Source: Archivesica marissinica (Eukaryota > Mollusca > Bivalvia > Venerida > Vesicomyidae). From it: a stretch of DNA of 64,000 bases. The stretch is taken from assembly GCA_014843695.1 (NCBI GenBank), contig CM026402.1:17669449-17733448 (forward strand), given 5' to 3'. The translations under genes and the position numbers were made by a program. Under the pieces are notes generated by a model. The model had not been told where the DNA came from, made no database searches, and saw nothing but the letters and a program-made list of their open reading frames with translations. This document shows positions 43,125-55,282 of the stretch, in pieces (the stretch's first letter is position 1; the number at the start of each line of letters is the position of its first letter).

Positions 43125-43400
43125 AATCTTCCATAAAGTTTAAACTTTATTTATTTTACAACGATGGCGAAGCAAGTTTTAACAACTTATATTAATCACT
43201 CTCGTTGGCGCGGATGAAAGCGTAGATGTGGTATTCGTGTGGGAGGAAACCGGAGTACCCGGAGAAATCCCACCTGTCCGATCTGGCGACCACTGTACCA
43301 TCTCACATACTTCCCGGTCCGAGGATCGAACCCGGGTTGCATTGGTGAGAAGCGAGCACGCTAACCACTGCGCTAATCGGACAACCGTAATCTTCCATAA
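43125..43400 (-). mobile_element. SINE-C copy with perfect 12-bp TSD
   Basis: Full-length minus-strand SINE-C flanked by AATCTTCCATAA (43125-43136, 43389-43400). Confidence 0.94.
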
Positions 43401-43507
43401 GGCCTTTACTACAAAATAAGTATATACAGCATATTTCTACACACATAATTAAACACACTGCATTGGACTTTAGTCATAAAAGAGGCAGAGAGAGCTGCAA
43501 GCAAGTA

Positions 43508-43715
43508 TTTAGTTTATACAAATTTATCTTGGCTCGATTGCGATTAATGGCTCGAGATACCTCATTCCTGATGTACTCCATCACCACGAGGGAGAGAGAA
43601 GAAGAAATGTGGAATTTAAATGTATTGCCTAAGGGCACAATCGTAACGGTTTTACAACTGAGCTCGAACTCCGGGCCTTTCCCACATGAAGTGAACGCTC
43701 TATCACGACTTTCAT
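43508..43715 (-). mobile_element. SINE-B copy, diverged
   Basis: Minus-strand SINE-B next to the LINE-I start. Box A is damaged by a deletion (TGCGC missing before the ATAGAGCG-like part); box B GGAGTTCGAGCTC. Confidence 0.85.
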
Positions 43716-44075
43716 AGCGTATATATAGTGGATTGTCAATGGTGCACGAAACAGCTTTGATAAACTGCTCTGCCAGTCGGAGCTCACTTACAGACACGCA
43801 CAGGCAATGGATATCGAAGAAATGTCGACAAACAACCCGACAGATTTCTGGAGGAAAATCCAGGAATTGCAACCCCCTCCACACACACGCAAGGAAACAT
43901 ACCTACATACCAGTAGAAGCAATAGATAACCACAGACATATGACATACGACAAGAACACCGTTTTTGAAAGATGGAGAAACGACTTCAAAAACCTATACA
44001 ATAGTAACGACAACAGTTATAGGTGCACTTTACATAAACATTTACTCGAACTACAGATAGATGGCCCGTTGTATA

Positions 44076-44395
44076 TACCATATGCACGTGTGTGTCTTTT
44101 ACGTTTATGTATCGTCGCTACCGGTTGCCCATATGAGCGACGCCGCCTAAAGTAATTAGTCATTTTAGATATTTTGGAGGATAGTGCAATGATACAGACA
44201 CAGAGACCCATTCCAGAGTATCCTATGGTTATTTTACATGCACGGTGTACAGCACCGACATCAGACCTCGGTTTAAAGTCCCATCTGAAAGACTGTTAAT
44301 TGTATTAGGGTCAGACGGGGATGGAACCTGCGATCCCTTGATTACCAGTCCAGCGTGTTACCACTGGAATACAGATCCGTCTGTACCATATGCAC
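44076..44395 (-). mobile_element. SINE-A copy 8 inserted in LINE-I
   Basis: Full-length SINE-A on the minus strand, within an exact 12-bp duplication TACCATATGCAC (44076-44087, 44384-44395). It splits the LINE frame between ...L-Y-I-P-Y-A and P-Y-A-Q-L-N. Confidence 0.95.
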
Positions 44396-45442
44396 AATTG
44401 AATGGGAATATTACAATAGATGAAATCAGTGGTATCATTATGAATGCTAAGTCTGGATCAGCACATGGAATCGACAAATTACCGCACGATGTATTGAAAT
44501 GTCCGCCAATTATTACTATTTTGCAACAATTGTTCCAGTTAGTGCTTGAATGCAGGAGTATACCAATTTGTGGAGGAGGGCAATTATACTCCCAATACTG
44601 AAGGAGATTAGATCGGACAAACGCATGCCATTGAACTATAGAGGAATTACATTGTTATCGTGGTAGTAGTAGTAATTTTCATTTACATATCATAATTGTA
44701 CGTACAATATTTACAATAACATTACGTGTATACATAATCAAAGTTCAATGCCACGACAACATGGAGCTATAAGAGATGAAAAAACTTATACACAATCATT
44801 TATCACAGTATGTTAGGGATAAAGCTGCAATATTCCTGCTAAGCGGATATTAAAAGCTGCTCTAAAACAATTATAAAACACTGAAATACAAAATATAGGT
44901 ACTATTGCACACTGGTTAATAATTGGTTATATGAAATCTAACTTCGCTTTAATCAGATCATAGTGAACATGATCAGCAGATATATTACAGACGTGTGTTA
45001 GCAAATTATACAGTTCTTTTATTAACAAGCGTGTCACATTTTACCAGAAAATAGTGGGATTTTAGCAGACGAACTAAACGTATTTAGAGCCAAAAGGCCT
45101 TGTGAAGAGCATATTGTCACACTTAATAGCATTTTCACAAATAATAGCAATGTGTTCACTGAATATGTAGATCTGAAAAAGGCTTTGATTTTATAGACAG
45201 AGATATGCTTCTGTATAAGTTGATGTTTATCAAGATAGACAGGAGAATATACCAATCCATTAACATCTACGCAAGCACATACGCATGCATAAAAAGTCAA
45301 CAATAACCCCGCCGTTATTCTCCGTATTTGAAAATGACCTCGTATCGGAAATACTTGACCGTGTGCTTGGATGAAACACGGGTGATGCCATAATCTCGAT
45401 ATTACTATACGCCGACGATATATTGCTCAGTTCCGGTTCAGA

Positions 45443-45770
45443 GGGAAAGTTACAATCAATGTTGAATGTATTACACAGTTACAAGCAATGTTGAATGTAT
45501 TACACAGTTACAATCAATGTTGAATGTAGTACACAGTTACAATCAATGTTGAATGTATTACACAGTTACAATCAATGTTGAATGTATTACACAGTTACAA
45601 TCAATGTTGAATGTATTACACAGTTACAATCAATGTTGAATGAATTACACAGCTACAATCAATGTTGAATGTAGTACACAGTTGCAATCAATGTTGAATG
45701 TATTACACAGTTACAATCAATGTTGAATGTATTACACAGTTACAAAAAATGTTGAATGTATTACACAGTT
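45443..45770. repeat. 29-bp minisatellite formed from RT codons
   Basis: About 11 copies of TTACACAGTTACAATCAATG plus TTGAATGTA. The first and last copies read straight into LINE-I coding sequence (K-L-Q-S-M-L-N-V-L-H-S before W-C-R-R-W), showing that the unit is a tandem duplication of codons just after Y-A-D-D. The 29-bp period shifts frame. Confidence 0.93.
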
Positions 45771-45915
45771 GGTGCAGGAGGTGGCGAGTCCTCGTAAACT
45801 CAACACAATCTAAGAGTATGCACTTCCGGCGAGGCCGACGGGAATATAGTGATTATGTGTTTACAGTCGGAGACAATGAGTTAGAATCTGTCGATCATTA
45901 CAAGTACCTATGAGT

Positions 45916-47240
45916 TACAATGGGACAAGATTAACAAATATAAGACTCATACATTTGGACTAACTTGATAGCGAAATTGACATAATATGTCCGAAATAGC
46001 ACAAAGGCACATGATGAGAGCCACTCGCCAGTTACTGTACATGACTATTCCATAACATTAGATCGATCCTCTTAATCGGCTTCCTCTATTTCTATCGTTG
46101 TTTCCTTTGCGCAACATACTATCAATATTCATCCACTTTCTAATCTTATAATTATTAAATTACTAAATCTCCACTGATAATCTTACAGAATACCCATCGG
46201 GTACTTTGCTGTAATAATTTGTTATCAATTAATTAACATGAGTTTGATCAAATGTTTTTTATCCTACCACAACATTTTTGTTAGGAACAACAGTACAAAC
46301 ACGAAACGAATCACAAATTTTTTCACAATACATTTCGGTATAAATCGGACTTTATCTGCCACGGGAGGTAATAGAAAAGCCAGCAATGTATGTCATTGTA
46401 ACAGTAAATATAAGGATACATGCGATGGTTGACTAAATATAGCAATATCTGTATTAGAATAATCTCACCAAGCTTGCAAGCTTCATTTCAACCCACTTGC
46501 CATTGTATTTATCGTTTGTATATTATAACCAATACGTATATCTAATTTGAACCAATTAGTCGAAATAGTCGCCGCCTTCTGTACATACAGTTAGTAGATG
46601 TTATATTCCCGGTTGGCATGAAAACAAATGTACGTCTATACAAGCTTAATTATGTTTCTAAATTAAAATTCATATCTCATTTCTAATAACGGTACAAAAC
46701 ATGGTACTCATGCAGTATACGATTTGTGATTCATTAATTTCTGTATTAGAGTTTGCAAACAGAGTAATTATATCTGCATACGTTCAATTGTCTGGCACAT
46801 TTTTATAGAACTCAATTGGTCTTTGTTTCCATAATCTTGAAATAGAACTGGGTATATATGACAGGAACGTCAGACAAGATAGTTTATAAAATGTAAACTA
46901 TGTAGTAGAAATGTTACAGAATATAAATATCACGTTTAATATGTTGTCCATGATAGATATGCTAATATTCATACACTGTTTCCTTCACGCTGATTGGTAT
47001 TCATTACAGATGTTTACACATTGTATACGTATATGCACGACACGACAAATAAGAAAGTTAAGCACCAAAAATGCCATATATACTTAAGGACAAACGTTTT
47101 GCAAGGGTATTTCAGATATCAGCAATTAAAGTCAATAACAAGCAGTTCTAAATTAAATAGTATGTAATCTAAATTGATTTTGGCCAACTTTTCAGAGAAT
47201 GTGTATGATACATTGACAATTTACGAAGATCGAAGATTCG
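45916..47240. other. Unassigned region
   Basis: A+T-rich with no recognisable gene, satellite or SINE over about 1.3 kb; weak LINE-like remains cannot be excluded near 46000. Confidence 0.4.
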
Positions 47241-47776
47241 CATTCCGTTCACTCGATGATGATGCATTTATTTATCCTCGCCTCCGGAAACCATGTGGGC
47301 GAATGTTCCAAGATGATTAGTGGTATGTGACTTGTACTGTCGATTATTCGTGTATTCGTGTAGATGTTGCTTGGTTATGTCTTGTAGAGTAGTGTTCTTG
47401 TTGTGTCCGATGATGGTGTTATAAAAGAGGCCATCGTTAGTCGGCTTCGTCTTGCCATTCAGGATGACAAATCCTTAGGTGTTGGTAGTTTCTATCCAAA
47501 ACGGTCCATTTTGGGCCATCCTCCTCACTGTTGGTCATCCTGCAGCAGCATATAAACGGATCTGACAGTTAGATATCTGGCCGTCTAGGTTGCTTAAGGG
47601 TTTGTCCATACCTCCACCACCTCCGATGGTGGTCAGATATTGTGAACCTGAAGGGTGTGTCCCTTGTTGCAAGATTGACGGCCAGAATATCCCAGTATCC
47701 TACGCTGCTGCTGCGAGATATTTCCCGACCGCGACGTACACGCGGTAAGATCGGCCGGGGATCCATTTCATCAGTG
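47241..47776 (-). other. Unidentified, less A+T-rich block
   Basis: Higher G+C than its surroundings. A 71-codon minus-strand frame (47784-47569) and, after its stop, further short frames on the same strand look like a decayed coding sequence, possibly a retroelement ORF. No motif identifies it. Confidence 0.3.
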
Positions 47777-47852
47777 AGTGTCATTCATCAGTGATTGTCA
47801 TTCATCAATGGTTGTCATTCATCAATGGTTGTCATTCATCAGAGATTGTCAG
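47777..47852. repeat. Short 18-bp tandem repeat
   Basis: Four to five copies of TGTCATTCATCAATGGTT with small changes. Confidence 0.85.
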
Positions 47853-48126
47853 TTAATGACTAGATGCACTATGGATCCACTTGATATTTCGAACGACAGT
47901 TTGTCTGTGCTGCACAATTTAAACCGGATACATCACTAATTGGTTTGTCTATTGGGAAATAGATGTCTGGTTTCGTTCGACGTCTATTTCCTATAGGCGA
48001 CTCAATTCATGATCTATTCATTACGCATAATTTATAACAGTAACTGATAAATGAGAATATGTATTACTCCATCACTCCATCACCGAATCAGTGAATTTTT
48101 TTATAAAAGTATTGAAGAGATTTTAA

Positions 48127-48428
48127 TATGGGAGACGAACCTGTAGTCCAGTGGTATCACGCTGGACTGGCAATCCAGGGATCGCAGGTTCGATCCCCCA
48201 TCTGACCCTAATAAAATTAACAGTCTTTCAGATGGGACTTTAAACCGAGGTCCCGTGTCGATGCTGTACACGTAAAAGAACCAGAGGAGACTCTGGAATG
48301 GGTATCTGTCTGTATCATTGCACTATCCTCCAAACATCTAAAATGACTAATCTCTTCAGGAGGCGTTGCTCATATGCGCAACCGGTAGCGACGATAAATA
48401 AACGTAAAACACAAACATACTATGGGAG
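48127..48428 (+). mobile_element. SINE-A copy 9 with TSD
   Basis: Plus-strand full-length SINE-A flanked by TATGGGAG (48127-48134, 48421-48428), with box B GGTTCGATCCC intact. Confidence 0.92.
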
Positions 48429-48436
48429 GGCAATGT

Positions 48437-49338
48437 ACTATTGATCGGCGACCGTTTTGACGGTCGACCTATGCTTTTGACGCGACCTGTGCTTTTGACG
48501 GTCGACCTATGCTTTTGACGGGGCGACCTATGCTTTTGACGGGGCGACCTATGCTTTAGACGGGGCGACCTATGCTTTTGACGGGGCGACCTATGCTTTT
48601 GACGGGGCTACCTATGCTTTTGACGGGGCGACCTATGCTTTTGACGGGGCGACCTATGCTTTTGACGGGGCGACCTATGCTTTTGACGGTCGACCTATGC
48701 TTTTGACGGGGCGACCTATGCTTTTGACGGGGAGACCTATGCTTTTGACGCGACCTATGCTTTTGACGGTCGACCTATGCTTTTGAAGGGCGACCTATGC
48801 TTTTGACGGGGCGACCTATGCTTTTGACGGGGCGACCTATGCTTTTGACGGGGCGACCTATGCTTTTGACGGGGCGACCTATGCTTTTGACGGGGCTACC
48901 TATGCTTTTGACCGGGCGACCTATGCTTTTGACGGGGCGACCTATGCTTTTGACGCGACCTATGCTTTTGACGGTCGACCTATGCTTTTGACGGGGCGAC
49001 CTATGCTTTTGACGGTCGACCTATGCTTTTGACTGGGCGACCTATGCTTTGACGGGGCGACCTATGCTTTTGACGCGACTTATGCTTTTGACGGGGCGAC
49101 CTATGCTTTTGACGGGGAGACCTATGCTTTTGACGCGACCTATGCTTTTGACGGTCGACCTATGCTTTTGACGGGGCGACCTATGCTTTTGACGGGGCGA
49201 CCTATGCTTTTGACGCGATTTATGCTTTTGACGGTCGACCTATGCTTTTGACGGGGCGACCTATGCTTTTGACGGGGCGACCTATGCTTTTGACGGGGCG
49301 ACCTATGCTTTTGACGGGGCTACCTATGATTTTGCTTA
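48437..49338. repeat. 21-bp minisatellite array
   Basis: About 43 units of GACGGGGCGACCTATGCTTT plus T. Variants replace GGGGCGACC by GGTCGACC (19-20 bp) or by CGACC. It starts 8 bases after SINE-A copy 9. Confidence 0.97.
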
Positions 49339-49479
49339 GTTTAATCATATTTTATTTGCAATTTGACATTTACTTTACATACATAATCATGACAAAGCAA
49401 AGAAAAAACAAAATAGGTTGAGCAACAAGTTCTAACAACATTAAAGTAAACTGCCCTCCCAACGAAGAAATGTGGAATC

Positions 49480-49575
49480 ATTCGAAAATATACTATAATT
49501 ATGGTAAATAAGCAAATATACTATAATTATGGTAAATAAGCAAATATACTATAATTATGGTAAATAAGCAAACAA
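49480..49575. repeat. 28-bp repeat, three copies
   Basis: AAATATACTATAATTATGGT plus AAATAAGC repeated three times. Confidence 0.9.
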
Positions 49576-49779
49576 ATTTTACGGAGAGCGAAAATAAATC
49601 ACGAGAATATCAAAATAATTAGCTTAGAGAATTGAATGAAGACACAGACTGTAATAAGAGTAAAAATGGTAGAAGTTTCTGCCAGATACACACCTTTGCA
49701 AGCATGAAATGGAATATTTACGTTCAGGGTATACAAACTATTTTGTAATTTATGTTCAAGGTACTTTTATTCTAGAACC

Positions 49780-49995
49780 GTTGCGTTTGTTTGATATACT
49801 CATGGACAGACGAAGCAGTCAATACATTATCCTCTGGTGATAATCTGCCAATAGTAACATTCTTGTGTTTAAGGGATGTAAAAAGCTGGTCATTCTAAAC
49901 AGATCAATTAATTGTATTCGGAAATATGGACATTTAAAGAGGACATGTTCAGCGTCTTCATATATGCAGCCACATCTGCAATTTGGGTCATCCCT
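49780..49995 (-). pseudogene. LINE C-terminal zinc-knuckle fragment
   Basis: The minus-strand frame reads C-R-C-G-C-I-Y-E-D-A-E-H-V-L-F-K-C-P-Y-F, a C-x-C...H...C arrangement typical of the end of LINE proteins. A SINE-B body follows immediately at 50090. Confidence 0.65.
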
Positions 49996-50089
49996 TTAAA
50001 TGGTCTAAGTATAGGTCATTATTGTGTAAAATAGTTATTGTATGTGCCCACAAAGCATCAAGTGTTCTAGTTCTAAGCATAATGAAACG

Positions 50090-50255
50090 TATGGAGCCGT
50101 TACGATTGTGTCCTTAGGCAAGGCATTTAAATTCCACATGCCTCTTCTCTCTCCCTCATGGCGATGGATTTCATCAGGAATAAGGTCTCGAGAGTGATTA
50201 ATATAAGTTGTAAGAACTTGTTTCGTAATCGAGCTAAAATAAATGTGTATGAACT
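50090..50255 (+). mobile_element. SINE-B copy, head missing
   Basis: Body and tail from GGAGCCGTTACGATTGTG to CGAGCTAAAATAAATG. Confidence 0.87.
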
Positions 50256-50364
50256 TGTTTTGACAAACATATATGTACATAATCAAAATGTCAAATAAAA
50301 TATAAATAAGATCAAAGTAAGATAGCCTGATTACTATGTGAAGAATATTCTGCGAAAGACATCC

Positions 50365-50625
50365 AGGTCTGTCAGATTAGCGCAATGGCTAGCACGCTCG
50401 CATCCACCAATGCAACCCGTATTCGAACCTCGGACTGCAGGGAAGAAAGTGAAATGGTACGGTGGTCGCCATATCTGACAGGTTGGTTTTATTCGGTTAA
50501 TCCGGTTTCCTCTCACTTGAAAGACCACACACACCCCTTTCATCCGCGCCAACGAGAGTGATTAATATAAGTTATTGAGGCTTGTTGTTTTAACAGTCGG
50601 TATAAAATAAATAATGTTTATATCT
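50365..50625 (+). mobile_element. SINE-C copy
   Basis: Head with GATTAGCGCAATGGCTAGC (box A) and a B box altered to GTATTCGAACCTC; full body and tail. Confidence 0.88.
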
Positions 50626-51383
50626 AAAGCCTTGCATAATATATATATAGTCTCGCCTTAGCGGAATATCTAACACTCACGTACTAATCTTGTATGACAC
50701 GCACCCAACCAAGTAATTCAGTCGGTATCATAGTAAATTGGAAACGATCTACGAATGTCAGCTAAGTTGCGTGAGGAAATTCAATTTACTTGGTAAACAA
50801 TTTTCGATGTGCTCAAACTTCACGGTAATTATTGGCTCCAAATACTTTCTTGGGACAATAAGATTGCCAAATAATGAAACGTCTGTAACATCATAGAGTA
50901 TAGTATGGCAGAAATGCAGGCACACTTGTGAACGAAATCTGATTTATAACACAGTATGACGTGTGCACGTAACCAAGCACGGAAAACAGACACTTTATGA
51001 AATATATTTAAATAATGTTGATCAATACTCTTCAAAATATAGAATATAGAATAAATGGTTCCTGTACCTATAGTCAAATGGATACCGTGTTTATCAAACT
51101 GATATAATGTTTTATGCAATTTGAGCAAAATGTAGCCAAACAACCTCGCGTTATATTGTACCTATGTTGTAAAGGCCAAGAACATTATTATCCCCAAAAT
51201 TGCAGATTTGCTTAATATATAGTGTATAGTTTATTTTATTAAATTCCAGTAGGCTTTCAAACCCATGAGGACATACATACATAATTGTACTATATACCGT
51301 TAGCGAACAATGCAAACATAAAGCATACATTTTATACAAATGAGCACCCACAGCCATTTATATTTATATCTATGTGTAAATAC
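50626..51383. other. Unassigned spacer
   Basis: A+T-rich; no gene or repeat recognised. Confidence 0.4.
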
Positions 51384-51540
51384 ATCGGACAGGTGGGTTT
51401 TCTCCGGGTACTCCGGTTTCCTCCGACATGAATGACCACATACTTATACGCTTACATCCGAGCCAACGAGAGTGATTAATATAAGTTGTTCAAACTTGCT
51501 TCGCAATCGTGGTAAAAATAAATAAAGTATAAAATACATG
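51384..51540 (+). mobile_element. SINE-C copy, head missing
   Basis: Begins ACATCGGACAGGTGGGTTTT and runs through CCGGGTACTCCGGTTTCC to the shared tail. Confidence 0.87.
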
Positions 51541-51849
51541 TAATATTTATCTGATATGTGTCTTATAATTAAAGCAAAATAGTTCTTTGTTTCTAACAAG
51601 GAGAAGGTCAAAAGATGCAACAAAACATAAAACCAAACATACAATATTGAAGTTGTTGCAAAGTTGTATAACATGGCCGATCAATAAACCCTTCGTAACC
51701 ATAGTAATTACTAAAAGTTAAGTATTATAAATTTAATTTTACATGTGGTCATATTTGTAAATCAATATATACTGGTTTAGTGCCAGACAGTTAACAGGCA
51801 ATATGTTATTGTCGAAGAGATAATGACGTTAAGATTGATGATATGGACC
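51541..51849. other. Unassigned spacer
   Basis: No gene or repeat recognised. Confidence 0.35.
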
Positions 51850-52366
51850 TATATTGACACCATGTGTGTGTGTGTTTTACGTTTATTTATCGTCGCTACA
51901 GGTTGCCCATATGAACGACGCCTCCTGCAGAGATTTGTCGTTTTGGCGGATAGTGCAATGATACAGACAGAGACCAATTCCAGAGTCTCCTCTGGTTCTT
52001 TTACATACACGGTGTAAAGCACCTACACGAGAACTCGGTTATAGTCCCATCTGAAAGACTGTTAATTGTATTAGGGTCAGAGGGGGATCGAACCTGCGAT
52101 CCCTGGATTACCAGTCCAGCGTGTTACCACTGGACTACAGATCCGTCTGTGCTGACACCGCATTTATATTGAACGTTAATTTTTCGGTACAAATATTAGA
52201 ATTATGGATTTTACTATCACGAGTGACGCAACTAATTATTCACACATTGCAATAATTTACCCAATATTTCGCACATTTTGATACCAAATTTGCCTATATT
52301 ATTTTCTAAAAGGATATAAATTTTACCTCTAAGGCAAGTGAACAGTTTCTCTTTGGTGTCAGTATA
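51850..52366 (+). mobile_element. MITE-3 copy 3, split by SINE-A
   Basis: Left end TATATTGACACC, then SINE-A, then the body from CATTTATATTGAACG (parallel to copy 2) to the right end TTTGGTGTCAGTATA. The SINE lies inside the left TIR. Confidence 0.78.
51855..52159 (-). mobile_element. SINE-A copy 10 inserted in a MITE-3 TIR
   Basis: Full-length minus-strand SINE-A between two TGACACC copies (51855-51861, 52153-52159). Confidence 0.9.
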
Positions 52367-52559
52367 TAGATTTGCCATCATGATCAGTAGGTATAATGTC
52401 CGAGTGCAGCATCGACGGGACGAGACATACCCAGACCCTTACATTAAGTGGATATTCCTTTTATAGCTATAGTCACATAACTGGAAATGATAGACAATAG
52501 CCACAAAACACCAATAGCCCTAGATAACTGCACATGAATTTATATTCGAATAATATATT

Positions 52560-52905
52560 GATACGATTGTTAGTGATGAGTTACGAAAGTGTTTCACATG
52601 CTTAGGATTATGTTCACATACTCTAGACATTGAATTTGGTAGATGTAATGTCATAGAAAGAGAACATCGATTATGTAAATTATGTAACCAAGAGTTGGTT
52701 GAATCAGAGTATCACTGTTTGCTATGTTTTACAAGATACACAAGTTTAAGAACAAATACGTTGGTAATATATCTTGGCCGTGTGTACAGAAATGCAATAT
52801 TATCATGTCATCTAAGAATAAAATAGAATTGCTAAAACTATCTAAGTATATAAAGGAATCTATGTTTTTAAGAAAATATACCCTAGATAATATCACTGTT
52901 TCTTA
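52560..52905 (+). pseudogene. LINE C-terminal fragment next to a TGCG tail
   Basis: Frame pieces D-I-E-F-G-R-C-N-V, R-L-C-K-L-C-N-Q-E-L-V-E-S-E-Y-H-C and K-L-S-K-Y-I-K-E-S-M-F-L-R form a zinc-knuckle C terminus ending in a stop at about 52905. The alternating purine/pyrimidine tract starts at once, so the microsatellite may have grown from the 3' end of the LINE. Confidence 0.65.
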
Positions 52906-53447
<542 letters not shown>

Positions 53448-53715
53448 CTTTGCCATATTTCATACTTATGTAAATGGCCAAAGGCAATGTATTGCTGATA
53501 AGGCCAATAAAATGGAAGCTTGAATTAAACATATTGTTCTCCTAGTCACGTAAGTACCATGTCATGGGAGCAAGCGGACGGAACTATGCATACTTTCATC
53601 TCTATAGCCACATCTCGGAATTTACAGCCACATACATGTTTTTATAGCCACATAGCACCTAACCATAATCCACTAAACTATAAACTTATTGTTCTCTAAG
53701 ACATGTAAGTCCCAT

Positions 53716-53835
53716 ATTCAGACATGGACGGCCATCGGGTAGAACCACTGACCTTTCGAGACCAAGCTGGATAGCTTATTAACACGAAAGAGTTCGACAC
53801 CACAAGTGATGAGGAGCAAGTGATTTGAAGTCAAT
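53716..53835. repeat. Dispersed repeat, short copy
   Basis: GTAGAACCACTGACCTT and GAGGAGCAAGTGATTT match a longer copy at 57717-57935. Confidence 0.7.
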
Positions 53836-53837
53836 GA

Positions 53838-54343
53838 CACATATACAAGGCCGCGGAAGTCCCTTGTGCTATAGAACAAGCAATGACAACACACACAAGG
53901 CCGCGGAAGTCCCTTGTGCTATAGAACAGGCAATGACAACACACACAAGGCCGCGGAAGTCCCCTGTGCAATAGAACAAACAATGACAACACACACAAGG
54001 CCGCGGAAGTCCCTTGTGCTATAGAACAAGCAATGACAACACACACAAGGCCGCGGAAGTCCCATATGCAATAGAACAAGCAATGACAACACACACAAGG
54101 CCGCGGAAGTCCCCTGTGCTATAGAACAAGCAATGACAACACACACAAGGCCGCGGAAGTCCCCTGTGCTATAGAACAAGCAATGACAACACACACAAGG
54201 CCGCGGAAGTCCCCTGTGCAATAGAACAAGCAATGACAACACACACAAGGCCGCGGAAGTCCACTGTGCTATAGAACAAGCAGTGACAACACACACAAGG
54301 CCGCGGAATTCCACTGTGCAATAGAACAAGCAATGAGCAACGC
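53838..54343. repeat. 50-bp minisatellite array
   Basis: Ten units of ACAAGGCCGCGGAAGTCCCT, TGTGCTATAGAACAAGCAAT and GACAACACAC. Confidence 0.96.
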
Positions 54344-54457
54344 GTCTGATGTGTTAAGTTATTCATGCAAGGTAAAACAAAATATAAAAGTGATTTGATG
54401 CATTACATTATGATTTACACTATGATACATTATACCAACATCAACTGCTATAGTGGA

Positions 54458-55282
54458 ATAACCGTTGTAATATTACACTACTGTAGGTAATAAAACCGTT
54501 GTAATATTACACTAATGTAGGTAATAAAACCATTGTAATATTACACTACTGTAGGTAATAAAACCGTTGTAATATTACACTATTGTAGGTAATAACTCCC
54601 TCGTAATAATACACTATTGTAGGTAATAAAACCGTTGTAACATTACAATATTGTAGGTAATAAATCCGTTGGAATATTACACTATTGTAGGTAATAAAAC
54701 CGTTGTAATAATACACTATTGTAGGTAATAAAACCGTTGTAATATTACACTATTGTAAGTAATAAAACCGTTGGAATATTACACTATTATAGGTAATAAA
54801 TCAGTTGGAATATTACACTATTGTAAGTAATAAAACCGTTGGAATATTACACTGTTGTAGGTAATAAAACCGTTGTAATAGTACACTATTGTAGGTAATA
54901 AAACCGTTGTAATATTACACTATTGTAAAACTGTTGTAATATTACACTATTGTAAGTAATAAAACCGTTGGAATATTCCAATATTGTAAGTAACAAAACC
55001 GTTGTAATATTACACTATTGTAGGTAATAAAACCGTTGTAATATTACACTATTGTAGGTAATAAAACCGTTGTAATATTACACTATTGTAAGTAATAAAA
55101 CCGTTGGAATATTACACTGTTGTAGGTAATAAAACCGTTGGAATATTACACTATTGTAGGTAATAAAACCGTTGGAATATTACACTGGTGTAGGTAATAA
55201 AACCGTTGTAATATTACACTATTGTAAGTAATAAAACCGTTGTAATATTACACTATTGTAAGTAATAAAACCATTGTAATAT
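54458..55282. repeat. 34-bp minisatellite, left block
   Basis: About 24 units of GTAATAAAACCGTTGTAATA plus TTACACTATTGTAG. The array resumes at 56799 after the inserted LTR. Confidence 0.97.

Larger units (their letters stand above)
43716..45915 (+). pseudogene. LINE-I reverse-transcriptase remnant, broken by insertions
   Basis: Plus-strand LINE with the linker before the reverse transcriptase (P-T-D-F-W-R-K-I-Q, then V-F-E-R-W-R-N-D-F-K-N-L-Y-N-S). The RT start follows after a SINE-A insertion (I-M-N-A-K-S-G-S-A-H-G-I-D-K-L-P, then N-Y-R-G-I-T-L-L-S). About 350 bp of foreign sequence (44664-45010) precedes I-L-A-D-E-L-N-V-F-R and D-L-K-K-A, then a one-base shift to F-D-F-I-D-R-D. The catalytic L-Y-A-D-D-I (about 45410) is intact. 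A 29-bp tandem repeat follows, after which the frame resumes with W-C-R-R-W-R-V and L-E-S-V-D-H-Y-K-Y-L. It ends there; no C-terminal zinc region was seen. Confidence 0.82.
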
